Counted from the first letter of the stretch, positions 23,787 through 31,791 are shown. The stretch: 64,000 nucleotides of DNA from Actinomadura atramentaria DSM 43919 (GCF_000381885.1 NZ_KB907208.1:682001-746000); one strand, 5' to 3'. Numbers and translations: made by a program. The notes: a model not told the origin generated them from the sequence alone.

Positions 23787-23856
23787 TAACTCCCATTGCC
23801 ACCGCCACTCGGCGCGTTGGAAGCGTAGGGCGCACGGACCCGACACGGAGGAATCC

Positions 23857-24213
23857 ATGTGCCCTACCTGCACCAAGCTGCGCGCAGTTCTCGAAGAGAT
23901 CCTCTGGCCGCCCGGCTCCTTTGAGCCGTTGAGCGTGCGCCAGGCCAAGCATCGCGCGCAGGAAGCCGAAGCCAAGCTCGCGCGACTCCAGACGGCGGGC
24001 CGCCACAGGCGCACCGAAATCAACGAGGACTACGTCCCCCAGGGCGTGCCCGTCGGCGGGCCCATAGAGCCGGTCGTGCCGGTCGAGTCACCGGCCGCCG
24101 CTGAATACTCCGAAGCATTCGCTGTTCCACCAAACACTCCCGAATGGGAGCGAGAAGACAACGAAGAATACCGGGGCAACGACTGCGCCTACACGGGCTG
24201 CGACTGCTGCTAG
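23857..24213 (+). CDS. Cys-rich-ended hypothetical protein, 118 aa
   Basis: ATG 23857 with GGAGG-like bases upstream. Cysteines occur only at the two ends (MCPTCTKL and CAYTGCDCC), enclosing a helical stretch and an acidic, Pro-rich region. This suggests a disulfide or metal link between the termini. It ends in TAG directly followed by TAACT, like two other genes here. No family recognised. Confidence 0.5.
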   Translation: MCPTCTKLRAVLEEILWPPGSFEPLSVRQAKHRAQEAEAKLARLQTAGRHRRTEINEDYVPQGVPVGGPIEPVVPVESPAAAEYSEAFAVPPNTPEWEREDNEEYRGNDCAYTGCDCC

Positions 24214-24296
24214 TAACTGTGATTGTCACCCCTTTCGCTGCGGCTGACAGGTTCGAGGAAGGAATACGAACCGTCGGCTGAAAGGGAGTGGTGCAC

Positions 24297-25262
24297 ATGC
24301 CGAGCACCACCGACAGCTCGACAGTGGGATGGGCGAACGCCACCTCAATGGCAGTGATTCGCCGTGCTGCTCGCGACATCGGAATGCGTGAGAAGCCCCC
24401 GGGAAGTAACCGGACCCCGCTGGGCGAGGCATTCGGATGGAACGGGGTGGCCTGGTGCCAGATCGCCCAGAGCATCTGGTTCAAAGAAGCGGGCTACACA
24501 CCCAACGTCGACTACCCGTGGACCGCCGCATGTGCAGCAGCCGTCTCCTGGTTCAAGCGCAAGGGCCGCTTCGGCAGAACCCCGAAGGTCGGCGCGATGA
24601 TCTTCTATGGGCCCGGTGGTGGAACACACGTCGAATTGGTCGTTGAGGTACATCCGACCTACGTCGTGACGATCGGCGGAAACACCAGTGGATCACTGAA
24701 TGGTGCATATTACGCGGGCGACGGAGTTTACAAGAAATCCGTGTCCCGATCGTCGTCTCGGATCTACGGCTACGGATATCCGTTCAAGGCGACCGGCAGT
24801 GCTGACGACTCCTCAAGCGTCGTTATCGGAGAGGACGACATGCCCAAGTACATCTCGCTCGGCGGGCTCAAGAGCCAGGAACTGGCCGCCGACAAGTGGA
24901 CCACGATCTGGTGGGACAAGGAATACAGCGACAAGCACAAGCAGCACGGCGACGGGAACTACCCGACCATCATGTCCGGCCCGGCGTACTTCATGTCCAC
25001 GGTCGGCATCACCATCGAGGACGTTCCCAAGGGCACCGAGGGCCAGTTGCGCCTGATCGAGGTGAACCCCAAGAAGGACATGAAGGTCTCCAAGACCTAC
25101 CCGATCCAGGAGTTCACCACCACCTCCGGCCGCCACTTCGAGACCTACGGACCGATCGGCTCGGTGTCCAAGGGCATGCGCCTGCGCGCCCAGGTCGTCC
25201 TGTTCGGCCGCACCGGAAAGCTCACCGGCCGCACCGTCAAGATCTTCTACTGGGACAAGTGA
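24297..25262 (+). CDS. CHAP-type lysin with C-terminal beta domain
   Basis: The N-terminal domain has the cysteine-protease/amidase triad of CHAP or NlpC-like endolysins: Cys54 in GVAWCQIAQS, His111 in GTHVELVVEV and Asn129 in TIGGNTSG. Such domains cut peptidoglycan peptides. The C-terminal about 140 residues (from MPKYISLGGLKSQEL) form a separate beta-rich region, possibly for wall or particle binding. An internal ATG at 24840 with a GGAG-type site could make that region alone. ATG 24297 has AAAGGGAG 8 bases upstream. The holin-like gene follows immediately, giving a lysis pair. Confidence 0.8.
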   Translation: MPSTTDSSTVGWANATSMAVIRRAARDIGMREKPPGSNRTPLGEAFGWNGVAWCQIAQSIWFKEAGYTPNVDYPWTAACAAAVSWFKRKGRFGRTPKVGAMIFYGPGGGTHVELVVEVHPTYVVTIGGNTSGSLNGAYYAGDGVYKKSVSRSSSRIYGYGYPFKATGSADDSSSVVIGEDDMPKYISLGGLKSQELAADKWTTIWWDKEYSDKHKQHGDGNYPTIMSGPAYFMSTVGITIEDVPKGTEGQLRLIEVNPKKDMKVSKTYPIQEFTTTSGRHFETYGPIGSVSKGMRLRAQVVLFGRTGKLTGRTVKIFYWDK

Positions 25263-25263
25263 C

Positions 25264-25716
25264 ATGGACATGACCGCCCTGAACTGCCTGGCTGAGGAGC
25301 GTGGCGAAGTGGCCGAGTTCGACGAGACCGCGCCCTTCTACGACGGCACCGCCGAAGACGGCGACCCCGAGCTGGGGCCTGATTACCCGGTGTTCGACAC
25401 CGACCCCGCCCACCGGACCCCGGCGTCACCGGTCGAGGACGACGAAGTTCCCGATGACGAGGCGAACCCCGCCGAGCAGGCCGACGACGAGCCCGCCCCT
25501 GTCAAGGCCAGCAGCGACGCCGGTAGCCGCGCCGGGCGCACCGTCCTTCAGGGAACCATCGCCGCCGCGGCCGTCACCACACCAGCCGCCGCGATCATCT
25601 CGCCTGACGGTCTTGGGCTGGACGACTGGCGACTGCTGCTGATCGGCCTGGTCCAGGCCCTGCTGACCGCCGCGCTGGCCTACCTCCAGCGCATCGCCGA
25701 CACCCGGCGCAGCTGA
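25264..25716 (+). CDS. Holin-like membrane protein with acidic N-terminus
   Basis: The first about 95 residues are very acidic and disordered (EDDEVPDDEANPAEQADDEP). The last 50 contain two hydrophobic stretches (TIAAAAVTTPAAAIISPDG and LLLIGLVQALLTAALAYL), an arrangement common to actinophage holins. It lies one base after the lysin stop, which supports a lysis role. The long acidic extension is unusual for a holin. The start may be ATG 25264 or 25270. Confidence 0.6.
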   Translation: MDMTALNCLAEERGEVAEFDETAPFYDGTAEDGDPELGPDYPVFDTDPAHRTPASPVEDDEVPDDEANPAEQADDEPAPVKASSDAGSRAGRTVLQGTIAAAAVTTPAAAIISPDGLGLDDWRLLLIGLVQALLTAALAYLQRIADTRRS

Positions 25717-26003
25717 TGCCCCGCACCCGAGGCGCCGGACGCCTCTTCTTCCACACCTGCCCGCTGTCAGACCAGGCGCCGCTAATCCACCGCGCCCCCT
25801 CGTGGGAGGTCGACTACCCCTTCCGCGCCGGGCGCTCGATCATCGTGCGCTGGCGGGGCCGCGGGCTGGTCTTCGGCTACTGGAAGACCCCGCTGGACGA
25901 GGACGCCGCCCTCACCCGCGCCATCGACGCACACCAGGCCGAGATGTTCGACCGCGACGGGGCGCTGCTGCCCCACTTCACCAAGGAACCGGCCCATGAA
26001 TGA
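25716..26003 (+). CDS. Hypothetical protein, 95 aa
   Basis: The ATG overlaps the holin-like stop (TGATG). The product is soluble, with several aromatic residues (WEVDYPFRAGRSIIVRW, GLVFGYWKTP). Family not recognised. It overlaps the next start by 8 bases, indicating coupled translation through the whole block to 28106. Confidence 0.55.
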   Translation: MPRTRGAGRLFFHTCPLSDQAPLIHRAPSWEVDYPFRAGRSIIVRWRGRGLVFGYWKTPLDEDAALTRAIDAHQAEMFDRDGALLPHFTKEPAHE

Positions 26004-26403
26004 CGCCGTCGAGGCGATGATGACCGCCACCTGCCCCGCCAAAACCTGTGGGCCCGGCGAACACTACTGGGTCACCTCCATCTACAACGGCGACTCCATC
26101 AGCCAGTGCGCGGTGTGCGAGGAGTTCAACTGGGACGAGCTGCGGCGCGACTACGTCCGCAAGCGCATCATCGACCGCGACCACCCTGCCTTCGCCCGCC
26201 CCTTCCATCTGGTCCGCCACGACGACGTCACCGGCGTCAGCGGGGAGGGGATCGTCGCTGACGGCGTCAAGTGGCCCGACGGCACCGTGGCGCTGCGCTG
26301 GCGAGGAGAAGACCCCTCCACCATTCACCGCGACACCCTGGAATCGGTGGAGAAGATCCACGGCCACGACGGAAGGACCCGCATTGTCTTCCCTAAGTCC
26401 TGA
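25996..26403 (+). CDS. Phage-like zinc-binding hypothetical protein, 135 aa
   Basis: The N-terminal third holds ATCPAKTCGPGEHYW and ISQCAVCEEF, two Cys pairs. The C-terminal half (GIVADGVKWPDGTVALRWRG...TIHRDTLESVEKIHGHDG) is a beta-strand module I recognise from small actinophage proteins of unknown role. ATG 25996 overlaps the preceding gene. Confidence 0.6.
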   Translation: MNDAVEAMMTATCPAKTCGPGEHYWVTSIYNGDSISQCAVCEEFNWDELRRDYVRKRIIDRDHPAFARPFHLVRHDDVTGVSGEGIVADGVKWPDGTVALRWRGEDPSTIHRDTLESVEKIHGHDGRTRIVFPKS

Positions 26404-26536
26404 ACAGAAGGCGTACCAAATCATCGACGCTCAAAGAAGGATTGCCGACTACGCGAACGGTGACCTGGACATCGAATGGCAGTTGCTGGAGATTCTCGGA
26501 CTGACCAGCATCTGGGGAGACCGTGCCGATTCTTAG
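26384..26536 (+). CDS. Small helical protein, 50 aa, TTG start
   Basis: TTG 26384 is preceded by GGAAGGA at suitable spacing and gives LSSLSPEQKAYQIIDAQRRI plus a second helix ending LTSIWGDRADS. It overlaps both neighbours, fitting the dense packing of this block. No family recognised. Confidence 0.45.
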   Translation: MSSLSPEQKAYQIIDAQRRIADYANGDLDIEWQLLEILGLTSIWGDRADS

Positions 26537-26786
26537 GTGGCGTATTCGTCGCACCCCTGAAGCCACCTACGACAAGGCCCGCCGGCGGCTGTCGAAGATG
26601 GCGACCTCAGAGATCCTCGGATGGGTTGACCAGGTCGGAACCGAGGTACTGACGGCATTTGACGCCTACCGTCGCTCCGAAACCCACGAATCCATCAAGG
26701 ACGCCCAATCGGCAGCCAATGTCATTGTTGCTGTTGCGGACGAGCTTGAGGGACGATGTGTGAAGAAGAAAAGAGGATTGCTGTGA
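26523..26786 (+). CDS. Helical hypothetical protein, 87 aa
   Basis: GTG 26523 overlaps the upstream stop. The product is mostly alpha-helical with a basic first quarter (LRWRIRRTPEATYDKARRRL). Its C-terminal segment AANVIVAVADELEGRCVKKK ends in the GTGA overlap. Function unknown. Confidence 0.5.
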   Translation: MPILRWRIRRTPEATYDKARRRLSKMATSEILGWVDQVGTEVLTAFDAYRRSETHESIKDAQSAANVIVAVADELEGRCVKKKRGLL

Positions 26787-26968
26787 CAACGCCTGACGAC
26801 GCCGCCTGGATCAAGGCATTCGGATTCAAGGACCCGCCCGAAGAAGAGTTCGACGACGACGGGCCGGGTGACCGGGAGTTGTACGCATACAACCCTCTCA
26901 CCGATCCTGATTTCCCCATTGGGAGAACCCGTGCCGAAGACCAGCAATACCTCACCGACGACGGATGA
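26783..26968 (+). CDS. Small acidic protein, 61 aa
   Basis: GTG 26783 in a GTGA overlap is preferred; ATG 26756 would add nine residues. The product is acidic (DPPEEEFDDDGPGDREL) and ends PIGRTRAEDQQYLTDDG. Its stop lies inside the start of the long Ig-like gene, so coupling is likely. No family recognised. Confidence 0.5.
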   Translation: MTTPDDAAWIKAFGFKDPPEEEFDDDGPGDRELYAYNPLTDPDFPIGRTRAEDQQYLTDDG

Positions 26969-28106
26969 CACCACGTCGACCGCGCCCGGCAAGGGCGACC
27001 CCACCACCGACGGCAAGTCCGCGCCCACCGACACCAAGGTCAACAAGACCGCCACTCCGGCCGACAGCCCGTCCCAGCCTGTCCAGCCTGCCGACAAGCT
27101 CTCGGACCTGACCGACGAGACGCCCGACGACCGCGACGCCAACAAGGCCAAGCCCGCCGAAGCCAACCCCGACGCCGTCGCAGCGGCCCCCGGAACCGGT
27201 GACGCAGGCGGCTCCAGCTCCGGGGGCGCCGGTGGGGTGTCCCCGTACGTGGGGATCAACGACCCCGAGTACGCGAGCTGGACCGCGCAGAAGGCCGACA
27301 AGGACGGCAGCCAGATTGGGGTGCCCGAGCTGACCCGCAGGCCCGGCCAGGTGATCGAGGACGGCCGCCAGCCCGACGTGGACGCGTTGTACGGCGACTG
27401 GGGCGTCATCAACGGCCAGTTCGACGGCACCCAGTACCTCAACAACCTGTTCCTCCACCCCAAGGGCAAGCCGGACGAGCTGATCGGCCACCCGGGTGCA
27501 CCGAAGATCAAGGTGCTGTTCCCCGCCACCGCCAATCCGTCAGGCGGCACGTGGCTGGAAGTGCGCGGCAAGGACTTCTCCCAGATCCGCAAGGTCACCG
27601 TGGACGGCATCGAGCTGCGCTCCACCGACGGCAACACCGACCAGGCCGACGAAGGGTATGCAGCCTTCCGCCGCATCTCCGGTGTGTCGGTGGCGATCAA
27701 GGTCCCGCGCGACAAGGACTACACGCCCACCGACTGGGAAGCCGACCCGTCGGCCACGCCGTACTCCAAGAAGGCCAAGATCAAGATCGAGACGGCCTAC
27801 GGGGCGTCCAACGAGATCGAGTTCACCTACCTGGAGGCAGCACCGATCCCGGTCAAGGGCGGGATCAAGGACGCCATCGGCTACTCGGCCCCGGTGTTCG
27901 CACCCGACCTGGCACCGCTGGCAGCCTCCGCGCCCGCCGTGGAGAACGAGGTCGTCTACCCCGTCACCGCCAAGGACCCGTTCGCCGTCCTCAACGGTGG
28001 TGTCGGCGACGAGCGCGAGATCGGCGGTATGACCCGCGCCACCGAGCAGCTCCGCGCCGACGGTATCCCCGAGCTGCTGGACGACGGCGCCGAGGGCGGT
28101 AAGTGA
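26931..28106 (+). CDS. Ig-like (IPT/TIG-type) repeat protein, probable particle or surface component
   Basis: The 391-residue protein has a low-complexity Thr/Pro/Asp-rich N-terminus (about 90 residues), a Gly/Ser linker, then a YVGINDPEYASWTAQ motif. An IPT/TIG-like beta domain follows at about residues 190-310 (IKVLFPATANPSGGTWLEVRG, KVTVDGIEL). There is no signal peptide or membrane segment. IPT and related Ig folds decorate phage capsids and tails. The DPxYxxWTxQ motif recurs in the gene at 29596. GTG 26931 has GGGAG upstream. Confidence 0.6.
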   Translation: MPKTSNTSPTTDDTTSTAPGKGDPTTDGKSAPTDTKVNKTATPADSPSQPVQPADKLSDLTDETPDDRDANKAKPAEANPDAVAAAPGTGDAGGSSSGGAGGVSPYVGINDPEYASWTAQKADKDGSQIGVPELTRRPGQVIEDGRQPDVDALYGDWGVINGQFDGTQYLNNLFLHPKGKPDELIGHPGAPKIKVLFPATANPSGGTWLEVRGKDFSQIRKVTVDGIELRSTDGNTDQADEGYAAFRRISGVSVAIKVPRDKDYTPTDWEADPSATPYSKKAKIKIETAYGASNEIEFTYLEAAPIPVKGGIKDAIGYSAPVFAPDLAPLAASAPAVENEVVYPVTAKDPFAVLNGGVGDEREIGGMTRATEQLRADGIPELLDDGAEGGK

Positions 28107-29587
28107 TGCGCAGCTTCACCGGCAACACGCTCCAGCAGCTGGGCTACCCGCCGCCCAAGGACGGCTTCCGCCTGGTCGTCATCCCCAACGGCGCGCTCGG
28201 AGCCCGCAACCACACCATCCACGCCATCGCCGACCGGCGCATGGCCGACGACGAAGTGACCATCAGGCCCGGTGACGGGTCTGATGCTGTCACCATCACG
28301 CTCGACACCATCGAGGCCGACCGCAAGACCGGCTCGGCCGAGCACGTGTTCAAGCGTGCGGGGGAGTGGGACGTGATCGGCGAGGCCGCCACGTCCAAGC
28401 GCACCGCCGCGGCCCCGGTCTGGATCGACCCCATGAAGGTCGCCGTCGAGACCGTGCCGAACAACGTCGTCGACCGCTCCGACAAGTACCGCCGCACCGC
28501 CTCGCTGCGCGTCACCGGCGTCCCGTACCCGGCCAAGGTCACCTTCACCGTTCTGGGCACCAGCCCGGCCAAGGCCGTCACCGTCGACACCGAGCTGGAC
28601 AACGCCCAGGTTCCCAACGCCGGCACCGCGCTGAACTTCGACGAGGCGTGGGCCAAGGACGTCCAGACCCCGGCCATCGTGCGCATCACCTGCGATAAGT
28701 TCCCAGGCGACTCGATCTTCGAGCGCGTGGCGATCCCGCAGACCGACATCCCCGTCATCGCCTCCATCTCGGTGGCAGGCGCATCGGGTCTGAACCATCT
28801 GGATCTCAAGGGTGGTCAGCCCGGCATCATGGAGGGCACTGGCCTGACCGGCGTCACCGAGATCCGGTTTGGCAAGGTTGCTGCCACCGACCTGAAGGTC
28901 CAGTCCGACACCCTGGTCACCTTCACCACGCCCGCGATGACAGTCGAGGGCTACCAGGACCTGGTCATCGTCGCCGGCGGTCAGGAGTACCGCCGCTACC
29001 GGTTCTTCTCGGCGGGCGACCCGACCAACCGCCCGATCCCCGAGCCGCCCAAGCCCGCCCCCAAGGCCGCACTGACGCTGACGCCCAACGGGCTGAAGGT
29101 AGACGCCTCGGTCACCATCACCGACGCCGAAGCGGGCGACGTCACCAAGGTTGTCCTGGACTTCGCCGGAACTCCGGTGACAGCGACCGGCAGCGGCCTG
29201 GGCCCGTGGACCGGCAGTCACAGCTTCACCGACGGCGGCAAGAAGACCGTGGTCGCCACCGCCACCGTCGCCGGGAAGGCAGTCACCGACACCAAGACCG
29301 TTGACCTTGCACCCTCGCCGCCCACTCCGTCCGTCAAGCTGACGCTGAACAACGACAAGCTGAAGGTCACTGCGTCGGCCATCGTCAGCAACGCCCAGGC
29401 GGGCGACGTCACCAAGGTCGAGGTCGACTTCGACGGAACGAAGAAGGACGCCACCGGTACCGGTCTGGGGCCGTGGACGGTCGACAACGACTACGCCGAC
29501 GCTGGGACCAAGAACGTCACCGTCACCGCCACCGTCGCCGGTAAGCCGTTCACGGATACCAAGACCATCGACGTCACGGACGCGTGA
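28106..29587 (+). CDS. IPT/PKD-type Ig-like repeat protein, 493 aa
   Basis: This protein has an N-terminal region of about 130 residues without a recognised domain, a beta-rich middle, and an IPT/TIG-like domain at about 222-310 (GLTGVTEIRFGKVAATDLKV). Two tandem PKD-like domains follow at about 321-402 and 409-493, each ending VATATVAGK..TDTKTVD-type strands. There is no signal peptide. The make-up suggests an assembled particle or adhesive structure. ATG 28106 (or GTG 28103) overlaps the upstream stop. It is cotranscribed with the other Ig-like gene. Confidence 0.6.
   Translation: MRSFTGNTLQQLGYPPPKDGFRLVVIPNGALGARNHTIHAIADRRMADDEVTIRPGDGSDAVTITLDTIEADRKTGSAEHVFKRAGEWDVIGEAATSKRTAAAPVWIDPMKVAVETVPNNVVDRSDKYRRTASLRVTGVPYPAKVTFTVLGTSPAKAVTVDTELDNAQVPNAGTALNFDEAWAKDVQTPAIVRITCDKFPGDSIFERVAIPQTDIPVIASISVAGASGLNHLDLKGGQPGIMEGTGLTGVTEIRFGKVAATDLKVQSDTLVTFTTPAMTVEGYQDLVIVAGGQEYRRYRFFSAGDPTNRPIPEPPKPAPKAALTLTPNGLKVDASVTITDAEAGDVTKVVLDFAGTPVTATGSGLGPWTGSHSFTDGGKKTVVATATVAGKAVTDTKTVDLAPSPPTPSVKLTLNNDKLKVTASAIVSNAQAGDVTKVEVDFDGTKKDATGTGLGPWTVDNDYADAGTKNVTVTATVAGKPFTDTKTIDVTDA
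29068..29584 (+). repeat. Tandem PKD-like domain repeat inside the Ig-like gene
   Basis: Two copies of about 250 bases (29068-29313 and 29331-29584) encode parallel segments: GLKVDASVTITDAEAGDVTK versus KLKVTASAIVSNAQAGDVTK, and TGSGLGPWTGSHSF versus TGTGLGPWTVDNDY. They are clearly duplicated at protein and DNA level. Confidence 0.8.
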
Positions 29588-29595
29588 GGTGAGCC

Positions 29596-29898
29596 ATGGC
29601 TGACGACAAGCCCGTCAAGCCCGATGACCCGGCCTACGTCGGGTGGACCGGGCAGAGCGACAAGCCGATCCCGGAGCTGGCTACCACGCAGGACACGGTG
29701 ACCCAGAGCCAGCTCCCCAACCTGGACAAGGCGGGGGAGTTCGTCACGAACAAGGAGCTGGCCGACAAGATCAAGCTCGACCAGCTGGCTGAGTGGAACA
29801 AGGAGCAGTACGAGCTGCCGTTGCGTGTAGCGGAGGCCCCGCCGCCGAAGCCCAAGTCTTCGGCACCCGCGGGTAAGGCTCGCCCGAGTAGCAACTAG
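29596..29898 (+). CDS. Small protein sharing a motif with the Ig-like gene
   Basis: The 100-residue product starts ADDKPVKPDDPAYVGWTGQ and continues KPIPELATTQ. This parallels NDPEYASWTAQ...GVPELTRRPG in the 26931 protein. The rest is charged and helical with a Pro/Ala-rich tail. The shared motif suggests a common binding partner or assembly role. ATG 29596 has GAGGTGAGCC upstream. Confidence 0.55.
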   Translation: MADDKPVKPDDPAYVGWTGQSDKPIPELATTQDTVTQSQLPNLDKAGEFVTNKELADKIKLDQLAEWNKEQYELPLRVAEAPPPKPKSSAPAGKARPSSN

Positions 29899-29941
29899 TG
29901 CCGCGTGTACTTAGCAACTCGCCCCGGGCAGGCAGCAGCCC

Positions 29942-30157
29942 ATGAGCGCTGAACCCATCGAGGCCGCCCTGCCCGGGGCATTGCATGAAGACCTTGCTCT
30001 GCTCGACGCCGACGACGTCTGCGCGATCCTGCGCATCAAGAAGTCGTGGCTCTACGACCAAGTCGAAGCCGGGAAGATCAAGGTCATTCGTCTCGGCCGC
30101 CAGCTGCGCTTCCGCAGGGCAGACATCGCAGAGTTCATCGAGAGCTGCACAAGCTGA
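29942..30157 (+). CDS. Excisionase-like MerR/HTH_17 DNA-binding protein
   Basis: The 71-residue protein has the HTH_17 excisionase pattern LLDADDVCAILRIKKSWLYDQVEAGKIKVIRLGRQLRFRRADIAEFIE (positions about 20-68): a winged helix with a basic wing. Such proteins bend attachment-site DNA and bias the integrase toward excision. Its stop directly abuts the convergent integrase gene, the usual xis-int arrangement at an element end. ATG 29942 follows a TTAGCAACTC element. Confidence 0.85.
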   Translation: MSAEPIEAALPGALHEDLALLDADDVCAILRIKKSWLYDQVEAGKIKVIRLGRQLRFRRADIAEFIESCTS

Positions 30158-31549
30158 CTACGCAGCCACGTCGTCGAAGTCGTCGAAGATCTCTTCCAGT
30201 GACTCAGCGAGCGACTTGTCCTTCTCGTTCAGGATGGCGGCGTACCGGGAGGTGACCTCCAAACTCCCGTGCCCGGCACGCTGCCGCACCTTCTGGAGAT
30301 CGACCCCCTTGGCGATACCCCAACTGATCCCGGTGTGCCTCGCGTTGTAAGCAGTGAACTCCTCCGGAAGCCCCGCAGCCTTCCGAGCGGTCGACCAGTG
30401 ACGTCCCCAGATGTCACGGCCCAGAAAAGCCATCGGGTCATTGTTGTGCCAGGTGTAGTTCCGGCTCGGCGCTTCCACTTGCTGCCCTAGCTTCTTGCGT
30501 CGCCACTCGCGCTGATACTTCGCCGCAAACGCCTTGCAGTGCAGGCATCGGCATTTTGCCGTGTAGTACGCTCCTTGCGTCCCATGCTCGTACACCAGGC
30601 CGCGGGGAGTGACGATCGGCGGGCCCTTCGGGACGTCTCGCAGAGCGAGTTCAACGCTGGCGGGCTGGCGGTAGGCGAACATCCAGTTCGGGAACATCAA
30701 CCCGTCGTCTGGGATGTCGTACTCCTCGATGTGCTCTTGTGCCCAAGTGCACATGCGCTTGGAAAGACCGAAGCGTCGGTGGTCGCCGCTCTTGGGGTAC
30801 GGCTTGACGAGCCATCCCGGCTTTCCGGACGGGTGGAATTTTGAACTCAGATACACCGCCGAGCGGGTAACGCTCAGCGTCCCTTCCTTGAAGTCGAAAT
30901 CGCAGGGCCTGAAGGTTCGCATCTCGCACTGCCGTGCCCAGGATGTGACGTTCAGGCGCGCATAGAACTTGGAGGGGCCATAGGTGAGGCCCGCTTCCAG
31001 GCGCTCCCACTGTTCATGGTTCGCGACCAAGATGAGCTTTGTTGGAACTTGCTCAAGGCGGATGGTCCGGATGGGGTTGTTCTTCCGATACCCCTCATCT
31101 AGTGCTTGTTGGCACATCGACGACAGAACCTTGCGGGCGGCGCGAATCGTGGTGATGGACTGCTGGCCGCCTTCCTCGCCGGGAAGAACTTCGGTCAGCA
31201 GTCGATGGAACGTTTCGCGCTCCACCTCCATGATTCGCAAATGCCCAATGTAGGGGAGGATGTGGTTTTTGAGCGTGTAGTGGTAGCTCTGCTTGGTGTC
31301 TGGGCCGATGGGGAGCTGGTGTGGAAACCTCGTCTTGCAGAACGCGCTGATGGTGGTCACCGCCTTCTTGGCGGGCGAGGTCTCGGTGGTGAGGCCCCGG
31401 GCGTGGGCTTCGGCCTGCTCGGCTACCTCGATGGCTCGTTCGTGGGTGGTGAAGGTGCCCGCGGACAGGTACTTTCCGTTCGCGGCCTTGTACATCCCGG
31501 TGTACCGAGCGTCACCGCTGGCGCTCTCGCGCTCGATGACGTACGCCAT
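30158..31549 (-). CDS. Tyrosine integrase of the element, with Cys-rich insert
   Basis: In the 463-residue enzyme I find an AP2/arm-type N-terminus (YTGMYKAANGKYLSAGTF), a core-binding domain, and a catalytic domain with Arg206 (WARQCEMR), Lys253 (YPKSGDHRRF), Arg404-His405 (YNARHTGIS), His427 (AGHGSLE) and Tyr436 (SRYAAIL). Between the Lys and Arg boxes (about 310-370) lies an insert with HGTQGAYYTAKCRCLHC, a possible zinc site not present in typical integrases. ATG 31549 has AAGGAG upstream. Arm-type repeats and the attachment site follow at 31.6-31.8 kb. Confidence 0.92.
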   Translation of the reverse strand: MAYVIERESASGDARYTGMYKAANGKYLSAGTFTTHERAIEVAEQAEAHARGLTTETSPAKKAVTTISAFCKTRFPHQLPIGPDTKQSYHYTLKNHILPYIGHLRIMEVERETFHRLLTEVLPGEEGGQQSITTIRAARKVLSSMCQQALDEGYRKNNPIRTIRLEQVPTKLILVANHEQWERLEAGLTYGPSKFYARLNVTSWARQCEMRTFRPCDFDFKEGTLSVTRSAVYLSSKFHPSGKPGWLVKPYPKSGDHRRFGLSKRMCTWAQEHIEEYDIPDDGLMFPNWMFAYRQPASVELALRDVPKGPPIVTPRGLVYEHGTQGAYYTAKCRCLHCKAFAAKYQREWRRKKLGQQVEAPSRNYTWHNNDPMAFLGRDIWGRHWSTARKAAGLPEEFTAYNARHTGISWGIAKGVDLQKVRQRAGHGSLEVTSRYAAILNEKDKSLAESLEEIFDDFDDVAA

Positions 31550-31598
31550 GTGCTGCTCCTTCTTAAGGTCCCCGCAGGAGCGGCCGGAAGATCACCTT

Positions 31599-31671
31599 CG
31601 CTAGATCATCCGCTAGACGGACGGTGATCCAGGGTCCTCCAGGGGACTCCACTAGACTCCAACGTCTAACG
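31599..31671. promoter_or_regulatory. Integrase arm-type binding repeats
   Basis: Four copies of a CGCTAGAC-like unit lie just upstream of the integrase gene: CGCTAGATC (31599-31607), CGCTAGACG (31611-31619), CACTAGACT (31650-31658) and, inverted, ACGTCTAACG (31662-31671). Their position between int and the crossover site is that of arm sites in phage attP. Confidence 0.6.
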
Positions 31672-31728
31672 CGATCATGGCCTCTGACCTGCGGTTTCAT
31701 GCTTCCCTTAGCAACAGGACCTCACACA

Positions 31729-31791
31729 CCGAAGATTTTCGGCGGCACCACGGAAATCATGAAGGAAATCATCGGCCGCAGCATCCTGTAG
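31729..31791 (+). pseudogene. 3' stub of acyl-CoA dehydrogenase gene (attachment-site remnant)
   Basis: Codons from 31729 read PKIFGGTTEIMKEIIGR and end SIL-stop at 31791. This is the conserved C-terminus of acyl-CoA dehydrogenases (GGTTEIMKEIIGR). Upstream the frame reads element sequence with no acyl-CoA dehydrogenase similarity. The fragment is the chromosomal side of an att junction: the element inserted into the 3' end of this gene and should restore it at its other end with a copied tail. A terminator follows at once, as expected for a genuine gene end. Confidence 0.75.

Noticed and set aside
31561..31730. Possible tRNA fragment as attachment site near the integrase
   Set aside because: No tRNA arm could be folded there. 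The acyl-CoA dehydrogenase C-terminal codons explain the junction better.
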